A stretch of 64,000 bases of DNA from Lewinellaceae bacterium (lineage in GTDB: Bacteria; Bacteroidota; Bacteroidia; Chitinophagales; Saprospiraceae), in NCBI GenBank assembly GCA_020636025.1, contig JACJYQ010000002.1, positions 186,001 through 250,000 of the forward strand. The letters run 5' to 3'. Positions 18,468 to 27,370 of this stretch are shown here, one piece after another. The translations under genes and the position numbers were made by a program. Under the pieces are notes generated by a model, which was given only the letters and a program-made list of their open reading frames with translations, had not been told where the DNA came from and made no database searches. How positions within the stretch are numbered: position 1 is the stretch's first letter; every line of letters begins with the position of its first letter.

Positions 18468-18917
18468 TTACAGTCTTTTTGCTTTAAAAAAACTTGTCAA
18501 TATATCCCCGCAATCCGCTTCCATAATGCCCATTTCCAGGCGGGTTTTGGGATGCAATAAACTTTTCCCGCCGTGTAGCATAAAACCTTTTTTGTCGTCG
18601 GAGGCACCATACACCACACGACCAATTTGAGACCAGGCCAGTGCGCCCGCACACATCACACAAGGTTCCAATGTCACAAATAAGGTACAATCCTGTAAAT
18701 ATTTACTTCCCAAATGCCCCGAAGCGGCCGTAATCGCCAGAATCTCCGCGTGTGCCGTCACATCTGTCAACTGCTCCGTCTGGTTATGCGCCCGGGCGAT
18801 TATCCTTCCTTCACTCACGATCACCGCTCCAACAGGTATTTCCCCGGACTCAAAAGCCCGAACTGCTTCCGCCAAAGCCTGTTTCATAAAGTACTCGTCG
18901 GATTGAACGCTTAACAT
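18468..18917 (-). CDS. tadA: tRNA-specific adenosine deaminase / nucleoside deaminase (TadA)
   Basis: A zinc cytidine-deaminase-fold enzyme that makes inosine at tRNA wobble position 34. The 149-residue protein has the zinc/proton-shuttle motif HAEI and the second zinc motif PCVMCAGAL, plus FMKQALAEA at the N-terminus and GHLGSKYL. The length fits TadA; the very similar guanine deaminases cannot be fully excluded. It is the first gene of a tadA-ogt pair (3-nt gap). A TAATTTTG box lies only 4 nt before the ATG, which would make the mRNA almost leaderless if that is its promoter. An AATGCGA-word inverted repeat separates it from the divergent uvrA. Confidence 0.9.
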   Translation of the reverse strand: MLSVQSDEYFMKQALAEAVRAFESGEIPVGAVIVSEGRIIARAHNQTEQLTDVTAHAEILAITAASGHLGSKYLQDCTLFVTLEPCVMCAGALAWSQIGRVVYGASDDKKGFMLHGGKSLLHPKTRLEMGIMEADCGDILTSFFKAKRL

Positions 18918-18921
18918 GGAA

Positions 18922-18929
18922 CAAAATTA
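18922..18929 (-). promoter_or_regulatory. -7-like box immediately before tadA
   Basis: The minus strand reads TAATTTTG at 18929-18922, matching TAnnTTTG, with only 4 nt between it and the ATG. If used, the transcript would start at or inside the start codon. No TTG is clear at 19 nt. Confidence 0.35.
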
Positions 18930-19025
18930 ATCAATGCGAAATGTAACAATGCGAAATGCGCAATGTTTCAGTATGTAATCTGGAAAATAATCATTTCGCA
19001 TTGCGCATTGCGCATTGATACATTG
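18930..19025. repeat. AATGCGA-word inverted repeat between tadA and uvrA
   Basis: The left tract (18930-18965) repeats AATGCGA/AATGCGC. The right tract (18991-19025) holds the reverse complement; CAATGCGAAATG at 18932-18943 and again at 18947-18958 pairs with 18992-19003. The words are the same as in the repeat at 17844-17967, so the tadA-ogt pair is bracketed by related repeats. Confidence 0.8.
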
Positions 19026-19079
19026 TAATTTTACCTTCCTTCTAAACCCGGGCAATCATTCCTTGTTCCTACTCCTGAA

Positions 19080-21959
19080 ATGGCGAAAGTAAAAGCAGAA
19101 AACGGCGTACACCCTACAGCGGCTCACGACTCAATCGAGGTAGTTGGTGCCAGGGTACACAATTTGAAGAATATTGATGTTTTCATTCCCAGAAATAAGC
19201 TGGTGGTGCTGACCGGTGTGAGTGGTTCGGGTAAAAGCTCGTTGGCATTTGATACCATTTATGCAGAAGGGCAGCGCCGTTTTATGGAAACGCTTTCCAG
19301 CTATGCCCGGCAATTTATTGGTGAAATGGAGCGCCCTGATGTGGAGCAGATATCAGGTCTTTCTCCTGTGATTTCCATTGAGCAGAAGACTACAGGCCGG
19401 AACCCGCGATCTACCGTTGGAACAGTTACTGAGGTGTATGATTTTCTGCGATTGTTGTTTGCGCGTGCCGGAGAGGCTCACTCCTATGTCACCGGAGAAA
19501 AAATGGTGAAATACACCGAGGAACAGATCATTTCGAATATTCAGGAGAAGTTTGGTGGACAAAAAATTGCCTTGCTGGCACCGGTAGTACGCTCCAGAAA
19601 AGGGCATTACCGCGAGCTGTTTGAGCAGATTCGGAAACAGGGGTATACGCGCGTTCGGGTGGATGGTGAAATTGTGGAAATTAGCCAGGGCATGCAACTC
19701 GATCGCTACAAGATCCACGATATTGAAGTGGTAGTGGATCGCTTGCTGATCGGAGATGATCATAGCGACAGGCTTACTGAAAGTGTCAGAAATGCCATGC
19801 GACTGGGTGATGGTTTGTTGCAGATCATATCCTTTACCGAACAGGAGAAATCAGGGGAAGAAAATAAGGTTCATGCATTTTCCCGAAACCTGATGTGCCC
19901 TGTTTCAGGCATTTCCTACGACGAGCCTTCCCCCAATACCTTTTCTTTCAATTCTCCTTATGGCATGTGCCCGCATTGCAAAGGTTTGGGAGAGTTGCAC
20001 GAAGTGGATATGGAGCTGGTGATTCCCGACAGAAAAAAGAGTATAAACGAAGCTGGGATCGTACCCATGGGCGAAGTGCGGGAAAATATGCTGTTCAAGC
20101 AGTTGCGAGCTTTGTCCAAGAAATACAAGTTTTCCTTTAGCACACCCATTGACGAGATCCCAGAAAAAGCCTTGCAAACCATTTTGTACGGTGGCGACGA
20201 AGACCTCAAAGTGGAAGTAACCTGGGGCGGCGACGAATGGAGCTACAACCTTGCCTACGACGGTCTGGTGAACATGCTGAAACGCTGGTATTCCGACACA
20301 AGCAGCGAAAAGATCCGGCAATGGGCAGAGGATTTTATGGTACTGACCAATTGTCCGGAATGCCATGGAACAAGGTTAAAAAAAGAGAGTCTTTGGTTCA
20401 AAATCGGCAATTACAACATATCAGAGCTTGCTGAAATGGACCTGGCAGAGTTGTATACCGCGCTGGAAAATATAGAGGAGGATATGAGCGAGCGGCAACA
20501 AATGATTGCCCGCGAAGTATTGAAAGAGATCAGATTCCGTGTGAAATTCCTACTTCAGGTCGGGCTGGATTACCTGGCATTAAACCGCCCTGCCAGAACC
20601 TTATCGGGAGGAGAAAGTCAGCGCATCAGACTGGCCACACAGATCGGCTCGCAACTTACCGGCATCACCTACATTCTGGATGAACCGAGCATCGGTTTGC
20701 ACCAGCGCGACAACCAACGACTCATAGAATCGCTGAAAAATCTGCGCGACATCGGCAACTCCGTGATTGTAGTTGAACACGATCGCGACATCATGCTCGA
20801 ATCGGATTACCTGATTGATTTGGGTCCGGGAGCCGGAAAACACGGTGGCGAGATCGTGGACATTGGTACACCGGAAGAGTTTTTGAAAAACCCTACCCGA
20901 ACCAGCGATTACCTGGCCGGGCGTACCAAGCTGGAAATCCCCAAATCGCGACGCAAAGGCAATGGCAACAAACTGGTATTAAAGGGGTGCACCGGCCATA
21001 ATTTGAAGACCGTCGATGTATCCATACCACTTGGCGTGTTCATTTGTGTGACCGGCGTTTCCGGCTCGGGTAAGTCTTCCCTGATCAATGAAACGCTGTA
21101 CCCAATTCTGCAACAACATTTCTATAACAGCCTGAAGCGTCCGCTGCCTTTTGAAAAAGTGAAAGGCCTGGAGCACCTCGACAAGGTGATTGAGATTGAC
21201 CAGAGCCCGATCGGGCGCACACCGCGATCCAATCCCGCCACTTATACCAATGTTTTTGGCGATATTCGCAAGCTTTTTGCCGATACTCCCGAAGCCAAGA
21301 TTCGCGGCTATGCGCCCGGCCGTTTTTCTTTCAATGTGAAAGGAGGACGATGCCAGGTTTGCGAAGGCGCAGGTTTGCGCACCATTGAAATGAATTTCCT
21401 GCCCGATGTGCAAGTGCACTGCGAGCGATGTCAGGGCCGCCGCTACAACCGCGAAACCCTGGAGATCCTGTACAAAGGCAAATCCATTTCCGATGTGCTG
21501 GATATGACCATTCACGAAGCCGCCGAGTTTTTCAAGGCCATTCCGCCTATTTACCGTAGGATCAAGACTTTACAAGATGTAGGGCTGGGCTATATCACCC
21601 TGGGACAACAGGCAACTACCTTATCCGGCGGCGAAGCGCAGCGCGTAAAACTCGCCGAAGAACTTTCCAAAAAAGACACCGGACGCACCATTTACATCCT
21701 CGATGAGCCTACTACCGGTTTGCATTTTGAGGATATACGCCAGTTGCTTTCCGTACTAAACAAACTGGTGGAAAAAGGGAACACCATCATCGTAATCGAG
21801 CACAACCTGGATGTCATAAAAATGGCCGATCACATCATCGATGTTGGGCCTGAAGGCGGGCACCGGGGAGGCACCATTGTTGCTTCCGGTACGCCGGAGG
21901 AAGTAGCGAAGAAGAAAGGTAGCTGGACAGGGGAGTTTTTGAAAAGCGAGCTTGGTTGA
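19080..21959 (+). CDS. uvrA: Excinuclease ABC subunit A
   Basis: UvrA is the DNA-damage sensor of nucleotide excision repair, a tandem ABC ATPase that loads UvrB. The 959-residue length is standard. Both Walker A motifs read GVSGSGKSS (near residues 45 and 659). Signature motifs are LSGGESQRI and LSGGEAQRV, and Walker B motifs are YILDEPSIGLH and YILDEPTTGLH. The C-terminal zinc finger is intact (CQVCEGAG...CERCQG). In the first zinc module the second position of the first CxxC pair is serine (CPVS), with the later CPHC pair present, so that finger is atypical. It is divergent from tadA and stands alone. Confidence 0.97.
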   Translation: MAKVKAENGVHPTAAHDSIEVVGARVHNLKNIDVFIPRNKLVVLTGVSGSGKSSLAFDTIYAEGQRRFMETLSSYARQFIGEMERPDVEQISGLSPVISIEQKTTGRNPRSTVGTVTEVYDFLRLLFARAGEAHSYVTGEKMVKYTEEQIISNIQEKFGGQKIALLAPVVRSRKGHYRELFEQIRKQGYTRVRVDGEIVEISQGMQLDRYKIHDIEVVVDRLLIGDDHSDRLTESVRNAMRLGDGLLQIISFTEQEKSGEENKVHAFSRNLMCPVSGISYDEPSPNTFSFNSPYGMCPHCKGLGELHEVDMELVIPDRKKSINEAGIVPMGEVRENMLFKQLRALSKKYKFSFSTPIDEIPEKALQTILYGGDEDLKVEVTWGGDEWSYNLAYDGLVNMLKRWYSDTSSEKIRQWAEDFMVLTNCPECHGTRLKKESLWFKIGNYNISELAEMDLAELYTALENIEEDMSERQQMIAREVLKEIRFRVKFLLQVGLDYLALNRPARTLSGGESQRIRLATQIGSQLTGITYILDEPSIGLHQRDNQRLIESLKNLRDIGNSVIVVEHDRDIMLESDYLIDLGPGAGKHGGEIVDIGTPEEFLKNPTRTSDYLAGRTKLEIPKSRRKGNGNKLVLKGCTGHNLKTVDVSIPLGVFICVTGVSGSGKSSLINETLYPILQQHFYNSLKRPLPFEKVKGLEHLDKVIEIDQSPIGRTPRSNPATYTNVFGDIRKLFADTPEAKIRGYAPGRFSFNVKGGRCQVCEGAGLRTIEMNFLPDVQVHCERCQGRRYNRETLEILYKGKSISDVLDMTIHEAAEFFKAIPPIYRRIKTLQDVGLGYITLGQQATTLSGGEAQRVKLAEELSKKDTGRTIYILDEPTTGLHFEDIRQLLSVLNKLVEKGNTIIVIEHNLDVIKMADHIIDVGPEGGHRGGTIVASGTPEEVAKKKGSWTGEFLKSELG

Positions 21960-21972
21960 ATTAGGCGTTATG

Positions 21973-21997
21973 AACCCCGGATTGCAAATCCGGGGTT
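21973..21997 (+). terminator. Hairpin after uvrA
   Basis: AACCCCGGATT (21973-21983) and AATCCGGGGTT (21987-21997) form an 11-bp stem with a 3-nt loop, 13 nt after the uvrA stop. There is no long T run on the plus strand, so it may be a weak or bidirectional terminator between convergent genes. Confidence 0.6.
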
Positions 21998-22097
21998 AAA
22001 GGATGGATCAACTCTTTGTCTGCTCCACCTGTTCATAACATCAGGTAGATCGCAAAAAATCGGATATCGGATTTCGCTTATTTCGTATATCAATCGA

Positions 22098-22415
22098 CTA
22101 CGCTCCCGGTTTTTCTTTTCCAAAAGCAGTAACCCAGGCACCCATACCACCCGTTACGTTATACACATGTTGAAAACCGCTTGCTTTGAGCAAGTGCTGG
22201 GCCATGCCCGACCTGTTTCCAGACTGGCAGTAAACGACCACTTCTTTATCCTTGTAGTCCTCTAACTCCCACATTCTGTTCATGAGTTCTGCAATGGGTA
22301 GCAGGGTTCCACCTACATTAAAGGTATCATGCTCCCACTTCTCGCGGACGTCGATTAATAGAAAGTTTTCTTTGTTTTTAAGCTTTTCGTGGAGTTCTTG
22401 TACAGTCAGGTTCAT
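22098..22415 (-). CDS. Single-domain rhodanese-like protein
   Basis: Rhodanese domains carry sulfane sulfur on a catalytic cysteine. The 105-residue protein is one domain with LIDVREKWEHDTFNVGG at the N-terminal half and the active-site loop VVYCQSGNRSGMA (persulfide cysteine in CQSGNRS), followed by LKASGFQHVYNVTGGMGAW. There is no signal peptide, so it is cytosolic; the sulfur donor and acceptor are unknown. It lies 28 nt downstream of the PASTA-protein gene on the same strand, so cotranscription is likely although the functions have no obvious link. Confidence 0.92.
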   Translation of the reverse strand: MNLTVQELHEKLKNKENFLLIDVREKWEHDTFNVGGTLLPIAELMNRMWELEDYKDKEVVVYCQSGNRSGMAQHLLKASGFQHVYNVTGGMGAWVTAFGKEKPGA

Positions 22416-22443
22416 GTTTGATCAGCTATGAATGGTAAAATGG

Positions 22444-23268
22444 TTATTGTCCTTGTGGTTCATCACGGGTTATATACAGATCAATTTGTTCTCCTTTGCG
22501 CATGATGCCGTTTGGGTCGTATTTCGGACTTTGTCGGTACACGTATGCCAGCGGATCATCTTTGTCTACAGTACCGTCAGGTATGACCGCCCCGATGCTT
22601 AACTCACTTGTCTGTATCAGGAATTTGGCGGCATCCAGGGTTTGTCCTACGCAATCGGGAATATTTACCGACAACAGCACCTCCTCACTTACTATAAAAT
22701 CTACTGTGGAGCCCATTTCCACGGGTACTCCATTTTTAATTTTACTGGTAATTGTATCTCCCCGGTACAGCACGTCAACAACGATATTGGCACCTAATCT
22801 CGGCCTCGGAACCCGTGCAATGATCCGGGGTTTCAGGCCCAAACGCGCTAATTTCCGGCTGTACAGATCATAATCATCGCTACCGGCAAGGTCTGGCAGT
22901 TTTATGATGTCCGGATTGTTTTTGGTTACAGTAAAATAAATGGTACGCCCTTCCTTTACCCGGCTTTCGGCTTTTGGATCCTGCGAAACTACTACTCCGG
23001 GCGGTTTACCCTGTTCATAAATGGAGTCACTAACCTCTACTGCAAAATCGCGCGATCTTGCCTTGCGCTTTGCTTCCTTGAAGTCCATACCCACATAACT
23101 AGGTACTTGTACGCTATCACCGTGGTTGGTATAGCATTTCAACCACCAGAACGTAAGTAAAAGGAGAAATGTCATGGTCGCAGCCATGCCAAGACAATTC
23201 CTGAACACAAATGGAGTTGTGAAAAAAGCATAAAGTTCAACACCAAATCGGCGTATTCTCTGCCACAT
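22444..23268 (-). CDS. Membrane-anchored PASTA-domain protein
   Basis: A 274-residue protein with a short cytosolic N-terminus, one transmembrane helix (about 24-44, CLGMAATMTFLLLLTFWWLK) and three extracytoplasmic PASTA repeats. These are recognisable by VQVPSYVGMDFKEAKRKA, a second unit from IKLPDLAG, and a third from VNIPDCVGQTLDAAKFLI. PASTA domains bind peptidoglycan fragments or act as spacers in penicillin-binding proteins and kinases; here there is no kinase or transpeptidase domain, the stand-alone form usual in Bacteroidota. It probably forms an operon with the rhodanese gene. Confidence 0.92.
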   Translation of the reverse strand: MWQRIRRFGVELYAFFTTPFVFRNCLGMAATMTFLLLLTFWWLKCYTNHGDSVQVPSYVGMDFKEAKRKARSRDFAVEVSDSIYEQGKPPGVVVSQDPKAESRVKEGRTIYFTVTKNNPDIIKLPDLAGSDDYDLYSRKLARLGLKPRIIARVPRPRLGANIVVDVLYRGDTITSKIKNGVPVEMGSTVDFIVSEEVLLSVNIPDCVGQTLDAAKFLIQTSELSIGAVIPDGTVDKDDPLAYVYRQSPKYDPNGIMRKGEQIDLYITRDEPQGQ

Positions 23269-23516
23269 GTTTATCCGGTTTATTTTAAAGATTCAGGAAT
23301 ATTTACCGCAAAATTAGCATTACCAGCCAATTCATCCCTTTGTTTTCTATCAGGTTTTCGTTCTTTGCCTTTGGCTGCTTTCTTTTCAAGTGCATGATTC
23401 CTGGTTTCAGCGCTAAAAGTACCATACCGGTCATCAGGAAAGCATGGCTTAATAATTAAGCGTTTCCTTCCACCAATCAAGTGTTATACATTTCAAGTTA
23501 AGCGAAAAAATCCTTC

Positions 23517-24605
23517 ATGTACGAGAATTCACGTCTGATCATCGACTCATCCAATGTTCCCGAACCCCATTCAGTTACCTGGCGCTCGCCGAGCAATATT
23601 GCCATTATCAAGTATTGGGGGAAATACGGGGTGCAATTGCCCAAAAACCCATCTCTTAGCCTGACGCTTGCATCTTCATGCACAGATATGCGGTTGGAAT
23701 ATAGTTTTAACGAAAACAATCCGGAAGGTAAAATAGACCTGGAATTCCTTTTTCATCAGGAGGAGAACGAAGCTTTTAGAAGTAAAATGCTTGATTATCT
23801 GAACAGCTTGCTTCCAATTTATCCTTTCCTCAAACAACTTAGTCTGAAAATTCAATCCGGAAATTCATTTCCTCATTCGGCAGGAATTGCTTCTTCTGCT
23901 TCCAGTATGTCGGCCCTGGCGCTTTGTCTGTGTTCTATGGAGGATAATTTATTCGGCACCCTTAAAGACCCCGATGCTTTTGACCAAAAGGCATCCTATC
24001 TCGCCAGATTGGCTAGTGGTTCTGCCTGTCGATCCATATATCCCTATGCGGCAGTTTGGGGAGAAACAACCCATGTACAAGACAGCAGCAACGAATACGC
24101 GATCGGATTTGCGGATCAACTGCATTCCACCTTCAAGGATTTCCACGACGATATACTTATTGTAAGCCGCTCGGAAAAGGCCGTTAGCAGCAGGGCCGGT
24201 CATGCACTGATGGAGGGCAACCCCTATGCCGAACCGAGATATACACAGGCAAAAAACCGCCTGACTACCCTGATTGGCGCCATGAAAACCGGCGATTTGG
24301 AAACTTTTGGTAAAATTGCAGAAGATGAGGCCATGACCCTGCATGCCCTGATGATGACCAGCAACCCCTCATTCACCTTGCTTAGACCAGATACGCTGGC
24401 CATTATTGAAAAACTGCGCCAATACCGCACAGAAACCAAAAACCCCGTTTATTTCACCCTGGATGCCGGCCCAAATGTGCATTTATTGTACCCCGGCAAC
24501 ATAGTACACGAAGTCCGCGCCTTTATTGAGGAACAACTGGCTGAGCATTGTGAAGACCAATATGTGCAGCAGGACTGGGTTGGAGAAGGGCCGGAGGAAA
24601 TTTGA
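23517..24605 (+). CDS. mvaD: Diphosphomevalonate decarboxylase
   Basis: A GHMP-superfamily enzyme that converts mevalonate diphosphate to isopentenyl diphosphate with ATP, so this organism uses the mevalonate route for isoprenoids. The 362-residue protein shows the N-terminal SNIAIIKYWGKYG, the GHMP ATP loop region PHSAGIASSASSMSALA, and SGSACRSIYPYAAVWGE, which is characteristic of this decarboxylase. C-terminal VYFTLDAGPNVHLLYP is also family-typical. It starts at the ATG at 23517. The stop codon lies in the start of a small inverted repeat that precedes the next gene. Confidence 0.95.
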   Translation: MYENSRLIIDSSNVPEPHSVTWRSPSNIAIIKYWGKYGVQLPKNPSLSLTLASSCTDMRLEYSFNENNPEGKIDLEFLFHQEENEAFRSKMLDYLNSLLPIYPFLKQLSLKIQSGNSFPHSAGIASSASSMSALALCLCSMEDNLFGTLKDPDAFDQKASYLARLASGSACRSIYPYAAVWGETTHVQDSSNEYAIGFADQLHSTFKDFHDDILIVSRSEKAVSSRAGHALMEGNPYAEPRYTQAKNRLTTLIGAMKTGDLETFGKIAEDEAMTLHALMMTSNPSFTLLRPDTLAIIEKLRQYRTETKNPVYFTLDAGPNVHLLYPGNIVHEVRAFIEEQLAEHCEDQYVQQDWVGEGPEEI

Positions 24606-24685
24606 TAATTAGCCAATTTGATAATGATTAAAATTGCGATTACAAATTGGGCTTTCATTATCAAATTATCATATTAGCCTATTAT
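24601..24685. repeat. Inverted repeat between mvaD and the hydrolase gene
   Basis: AATTTGATAATGA (24615-24627) and its reverse complement (24655-24667) are perfect 13-bp arms. Looser similarity (TTTGATAATTAGCC against ATATTAGCC) extends outward, and the tract begins inside the mvaD stop codon. Confidence 0.7.
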
Positions 24686-24696
24686 CGTATTAGTCA

Positions 24697-25494
24697 ATGC
24701 AATCTCACTTCATAGAACATCCATCGGGGCAGATTCACTGCCTGAAATTCGGTCGGGGAACCGAGCTGCTGATTGCGCTTCATGGTTTTAGTGACCGGGC
24801 GCGGATGTTTGCTGTTTTGGAACCTGCTTTATCTGAAAAATATACTGTTGTGGCCATTGACTGGCCTTTCCACGGGCAAACGGAATGGCAGCCGGATACA
24901 TTCAGCCGGGAAGACTTGCTGGGCATCATTCGCCACATATTGACTGATCATAAAAAGGAGCGGTTTTCCATTATGGGCTTCAGCTTTGGAGGTAGATTGG
25001 TCCAGGCCATGTTGCCCGATTTGGTTGGACAAATCAACAAACTCTATCTGCTTTCCCCGGATGGAGTCAAAACAAAAGGCATGGGCATGGCTACCCGCAC
25101 ACCCATGTGGTTACGGCGTTTTCTTTTCAGGATATTAAAAGACCCCAGGTGGTTCATAGCCTTGCTGAACTTCGGCCGTAAAATCAAAATCGTTCCGCCA
25201 CTTATACACCACTTTCTAAGCAATAACCTGAATCGTCCGGAGCGTTTCCGGCGCACATTTGGATGCTGGATTTCCATGCGCTCTTTTTACCTGCGCAGAC
25301 GCATCATCAAGCGGGTATTGAAAGAAAGTGGTTTAAAAACAGATGTCTACATTGGCCTCAACGATCCCATGCTCCAGCAGAAAACCTTAAAAAAGCTGTA
25401 CGAAGGCTTGTCTGAGGTACGTGTTTTCTGGCTCGATGAAGGTCATCGATTGATCGGAGAAGAACTTGGAACGCAAATAATAGCCAATGGGTAA
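24697..25494 (+). CDS. Alpha/beta hydrolase
   Basis: A 265-residue alpha/beta-hydrolase-fold protein. The oxyanion strand is LIALHGFSDRARMF, the nucleophile elbow is IMGFSFGGRLVQ (serine in GFSFGG), and the late histidine is in WLDEGHRLI. An acid residue is plausible at YIGLNDPML. The lid region is rich in aromatic and basic residues. No signal peptide is present, so it is cytosolic. The substrate is unknown; esterase or thioesterase activity is the usual guess but nothing specific supports it. It follows mvaD after 91 nt and converges with a T9SS-protein gene (6-nt gap). Confidence 0.88.
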   Translation: MQSHFIEHPSGQIHCLKFGRGTELLIALHGFSDRARMFAVLEPALSEKYTVVAIDWPFHGQTEWQPDTFSREDLLGIIRHILTDHKKERFSIMGFSFGGRLVQAMLPDLVGQINKLYLLSPDGVKTKGMGMATRTPMWLRRFLFRILKDPRWFIALLNFGRKIKIVPPLIHHFLSNNLNRPERFRRTFGCWISMRSFYLRRRIIKRVLKESGLKTDVYIGLNDPMLQQKTLKKLYEGLSEVRVFWLDEGHRLIGEELGTQIIANG

Positions 25495-25500
25495 CAGGCG

Positions 25501-26400
25501 CTACTGCTTGATCAGTTTTTCAACCTTCCGCAAGCCGTTTTCAAATATAGCCTCCACCAGGTATAAGCCATTTGGTAAATTAGCTATTGAATAGCTGTCC
25601 ATTGGTGTTGCCCAGGCACACACAGTTTTCCCGTTTATATCAAACACCCTTAGTGACAAGAGATTACTGTTATTGTCGGAACTCTTCAGAATAAAGGAAT
25701 CCCCTGCCGGGTTAGGTTGGAGAGAAAACGAAGTCTGTGCCGGATCTTCGGTGTCTACCAACTTGCAGATGCCGTTATATGGCTTATAATTTCCAAGTAC
25801 AGAGGAAAAGCACAGGAATTTAGTGTCGAACCCATCTACAACAGAATTACAATCGTAATCGGGTATAAATGGATAAGAACAGGAAGGATAATCCTCGTCA
25901 AATGGCAAACCCACCATACCTATGTGTTCTAAAATATCGAAGTTCCAGGAACTCGGCTGCCCATTCGGATTTACATAATGCACACGCTGACGATTCAGAT
26001 ACAAGTCACCAGCCAGCACTACGTCTATTGAATCTACTACATAAGTAAATTTTGCCCCAACATAGGTGGGAAAGGAAAGTGTGTCGCCAACAACCATGGT
26101 AAAGTCATAGGCCAGGGCAAAAGAATCGGCATGAGGTACAAATATGTAGGCCCGCGATCCATCGGCATAGGTAAAACGCGGTGTATGGGAAAGAGGGCCT
26201 GCTGAAACTACCCACTTTCGCGCGTTATGGCTTTGAATTATGGTATCCGCTACGGCATACACCTCAAAATCGACATAGAAGCCGGCAAAGCCGCCACTTA
26301 AATTGCAAGACCAACGATCATTGGCAGAAAACCAATCTTGTGTATGGCCAATGGAAAAGAACAGACAAATAAAGAATGGTATTAGTAGTAGTTTTTTCAT
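25501..26400 (-). CDS. Secreted protein with T9SS type A sorting domain
   Basis: A 299-residue exported protein. The signal peptide is MKKLLLIPFFICLFFSIGHT. The body is a beta-rich domain of no recognised family (repeated short hydrophobic strands, a Cys pair in YPSCSYPFIPDYDCN). The last ~80 residues form the type IX sorting domain: SLQPNPAGDSFILKSS..., LRVFDINGKTV and LPNGLYLVEAIFENG...KLIKQ. It is therefore expected at the cell surface or in the medium. It is the second gene after suhB on the minus strand, 65 nt downstream, with a hairpin between. Confidence 0.85.
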   Translation of the reverse strand: MKKLLLIPFFICLFFSIGHTQDWFSANDRWSCNLSGGFAGFYVDFEVYAVADTIIQSHNARKWVVSAGPLSHTPRFTYADGSRAYIFVPHADSFALAYDFTMVVGDTLSFPTYVGAKFTYVVDSIDVVLAGDLYLNRQRVHYVNPNGQPSSWNFDILEHIGMVGLPFDEDYPSCSYPFIPDYDCNSVVDGFDTKFLCFSSVLGNYKPYNGICKLVDTEDPAQTSFSLQPNPAGDSFILKSSDNNSNLLSLRVFDINGKTVCAWATPMDSYSIANLPNGLYLVEAIFENGLRKVEKLIKQ

Positions 26401-26435
26401 GTGTTAATTTCGGTAAAGGATGATAAGAGTTAGAC

Positions 26436-26465
26436 AGCGATCCCTTCCCGAAAGGTTGGGTCGCT
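26436..26465 (-). terminator. Imperfect hairpin after suhB
   Basis: AGCGATCCC...TTCC (from 26436) pairs imperfectly with GGTTGGGTCGCT (to 26465), directly after the suhB stop codon. It has bulges and no clear T run, so it is only a possible terminator. Confidence 0.35.
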
Positions 26466-27269
26466 CTATTTGAAAGAGGACTTCACCACCTCCAACGCTG
26501 CTTCAAAGACTTTTTCATTGGATGCCAGCAACTCCCGCCTGGGCAAATATGACGCCCCTCCTGAAAAGTCGCTGACCTTGCCTCCGGCTTCTTCCACCAG
26601 CACCACACCGGCAGCAACGTCCCAGTCATTTAAACCATATTCAAAAAAAACTTCGAATCTACCACAAGCCACCCAGGCCAGATCGAGTGCTGCTGAGCCA
26701 AAACGCCGGAGTCCCCGGCAGTTTTCCATGTATTTTCTGATGGCTGCAAACCATCCCTCCGCTCTATCAAAATTGTGATAAGGGAATCCGGTAGCGATCA
26801 ACGCCTGCGACATTTCTGACCGTTTGCTCACACTTATCGGCTGTCCGTTGCACCAGGCGCCACCGCCTTTCCAGGCATAAAAAATTTCTCCCTGCGGCAC
26901 ATGATGTACAATGCCAATAACCAGATCACCGGCAACCCTGAGCGCTACGCTAACGGAATATTGAGGCAATCCATATAGAAAATTGGTGGTACCGTCCAGA
27001 GGGTCAATAATCCACTCAAGTTCGTTCCCGGCACTCTGAGAAACCGTTTCTTCCTCTGTAATAAACGTTGATCCCGGTAAAATAGCAGACAAATGCTCAA
27101 CCAGCATTTTTTCTGCCGTACGATCTACATAACTGACGAGACCATTCAGAAACTTTTCTTCAATCTGATCACCGCTCACCTTTCCGGCTTCACCCTTAAT
27201 AAAATCGGCGGTTTCCTGTACCGCAGCACAGGCACGGCGGCATATTTGTTCGAGATCTTCTTTTGACAT
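26466..27269 (-). CDS. suhB: Inositol-1-monophosphatase family protein
   Basis: A Mg-dependent phosphatase of the IMPase/SuhB family acting on inositol phosphates or related sugar phosphates. Motifs visible are TFITEEE, WIIDPLDGTTNF (metal-binding DPLDGT) and LNDWDVAAGVVLVEEAGG at the C-terminus. The frame runs upstream to 27365 only because a perfect 7-nt repeat is open in this frame and encodes CSLFLVP units. The ATG at 27269 (MSKEDLEQICRRACAAV) is the true start; 267 residues, the normal family length. A TAACTTTG box (27363-27370) lies upstream of the repeat, so ten 7-nt units sit in its likely leader. Confidence 0.92.
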   Translation of the reverse strand: MSKEDLEQICRRACAAVQETADFIKGEAGKVSGDQIEEKFLNGLVSYVDRTAEKMLVEHLSAILPGSTFITEEETVSQSAGNELEWIIDPLDGTTNFLYGLPQYSVSVALRVAGDLVIGIVHHVPQGEIFYAWKGGGAWCNGQPISVSKRSEMSQALIATGFPYHNFDRAEGWFAAIRKYMENCRGLRRFGSAALDLAWVACGRFEVFFEYGLNDWDVAAGVVLVEEAGGKVSDFSGGASYLPRRELLASNEKVFEAALEVVKSSFK

Positions 27270-27280
27270 GGGAATTAATG

Positions 27281-27350
27281 AACAAGGAACAAGGAACAAG
27301 GAACAAGGAACAAGGAACAAGGAACAAGGAACAAGGAACAAGGAACAAGG
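27281..27350. repeat. Perfect tandem heptamer (AACAAGG) x10
   Basis: Seventy bases are exactly ten identical copies of AACAAGG, located between the suhB start codon (27269) and a -7-like box (27363-27370). It is flanked by 12-bp inverted arms ATTAATGAACAA (27274-27285) and TTGTTCATTAAT (27446-27457), linking it to the other heptad-word repeats. Confidence 0.97.
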
Positions 27351-27362
27351 TATAATACTATA

Positions 27363-27370
27363 CAAAGTTA
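27363..27370 (-). promoter_or_regulatory. Candidate -7 element of suhB
   Basis: The minus strand reads TAACTTTG (TAnnTTTG), 93 nt from the start codon, with the heptamer array in between. No TTG is present at 19 nt. Confidence 0.45.

Noticed and set aside
23280..23480. 66-codon frame between the PASTA and mvaD genes (minus strand)
   Set aside because: Starts with TTG, has low-complexity charged content, no promoter or ribosome site and no recognisable family; most likely chance.
27281..27350. CRISPR-like array
   Set aside because: The 7-nt units are contiguous without spacers; it is a simple tandem repeat.
27270..27365. N-terminal extension of SuhB made of CSLFLVP units
   Set aside because: It is only the translation of a perfect 7-nt repeat; the real protein starts at 27269 with a family-typical N-terminus.
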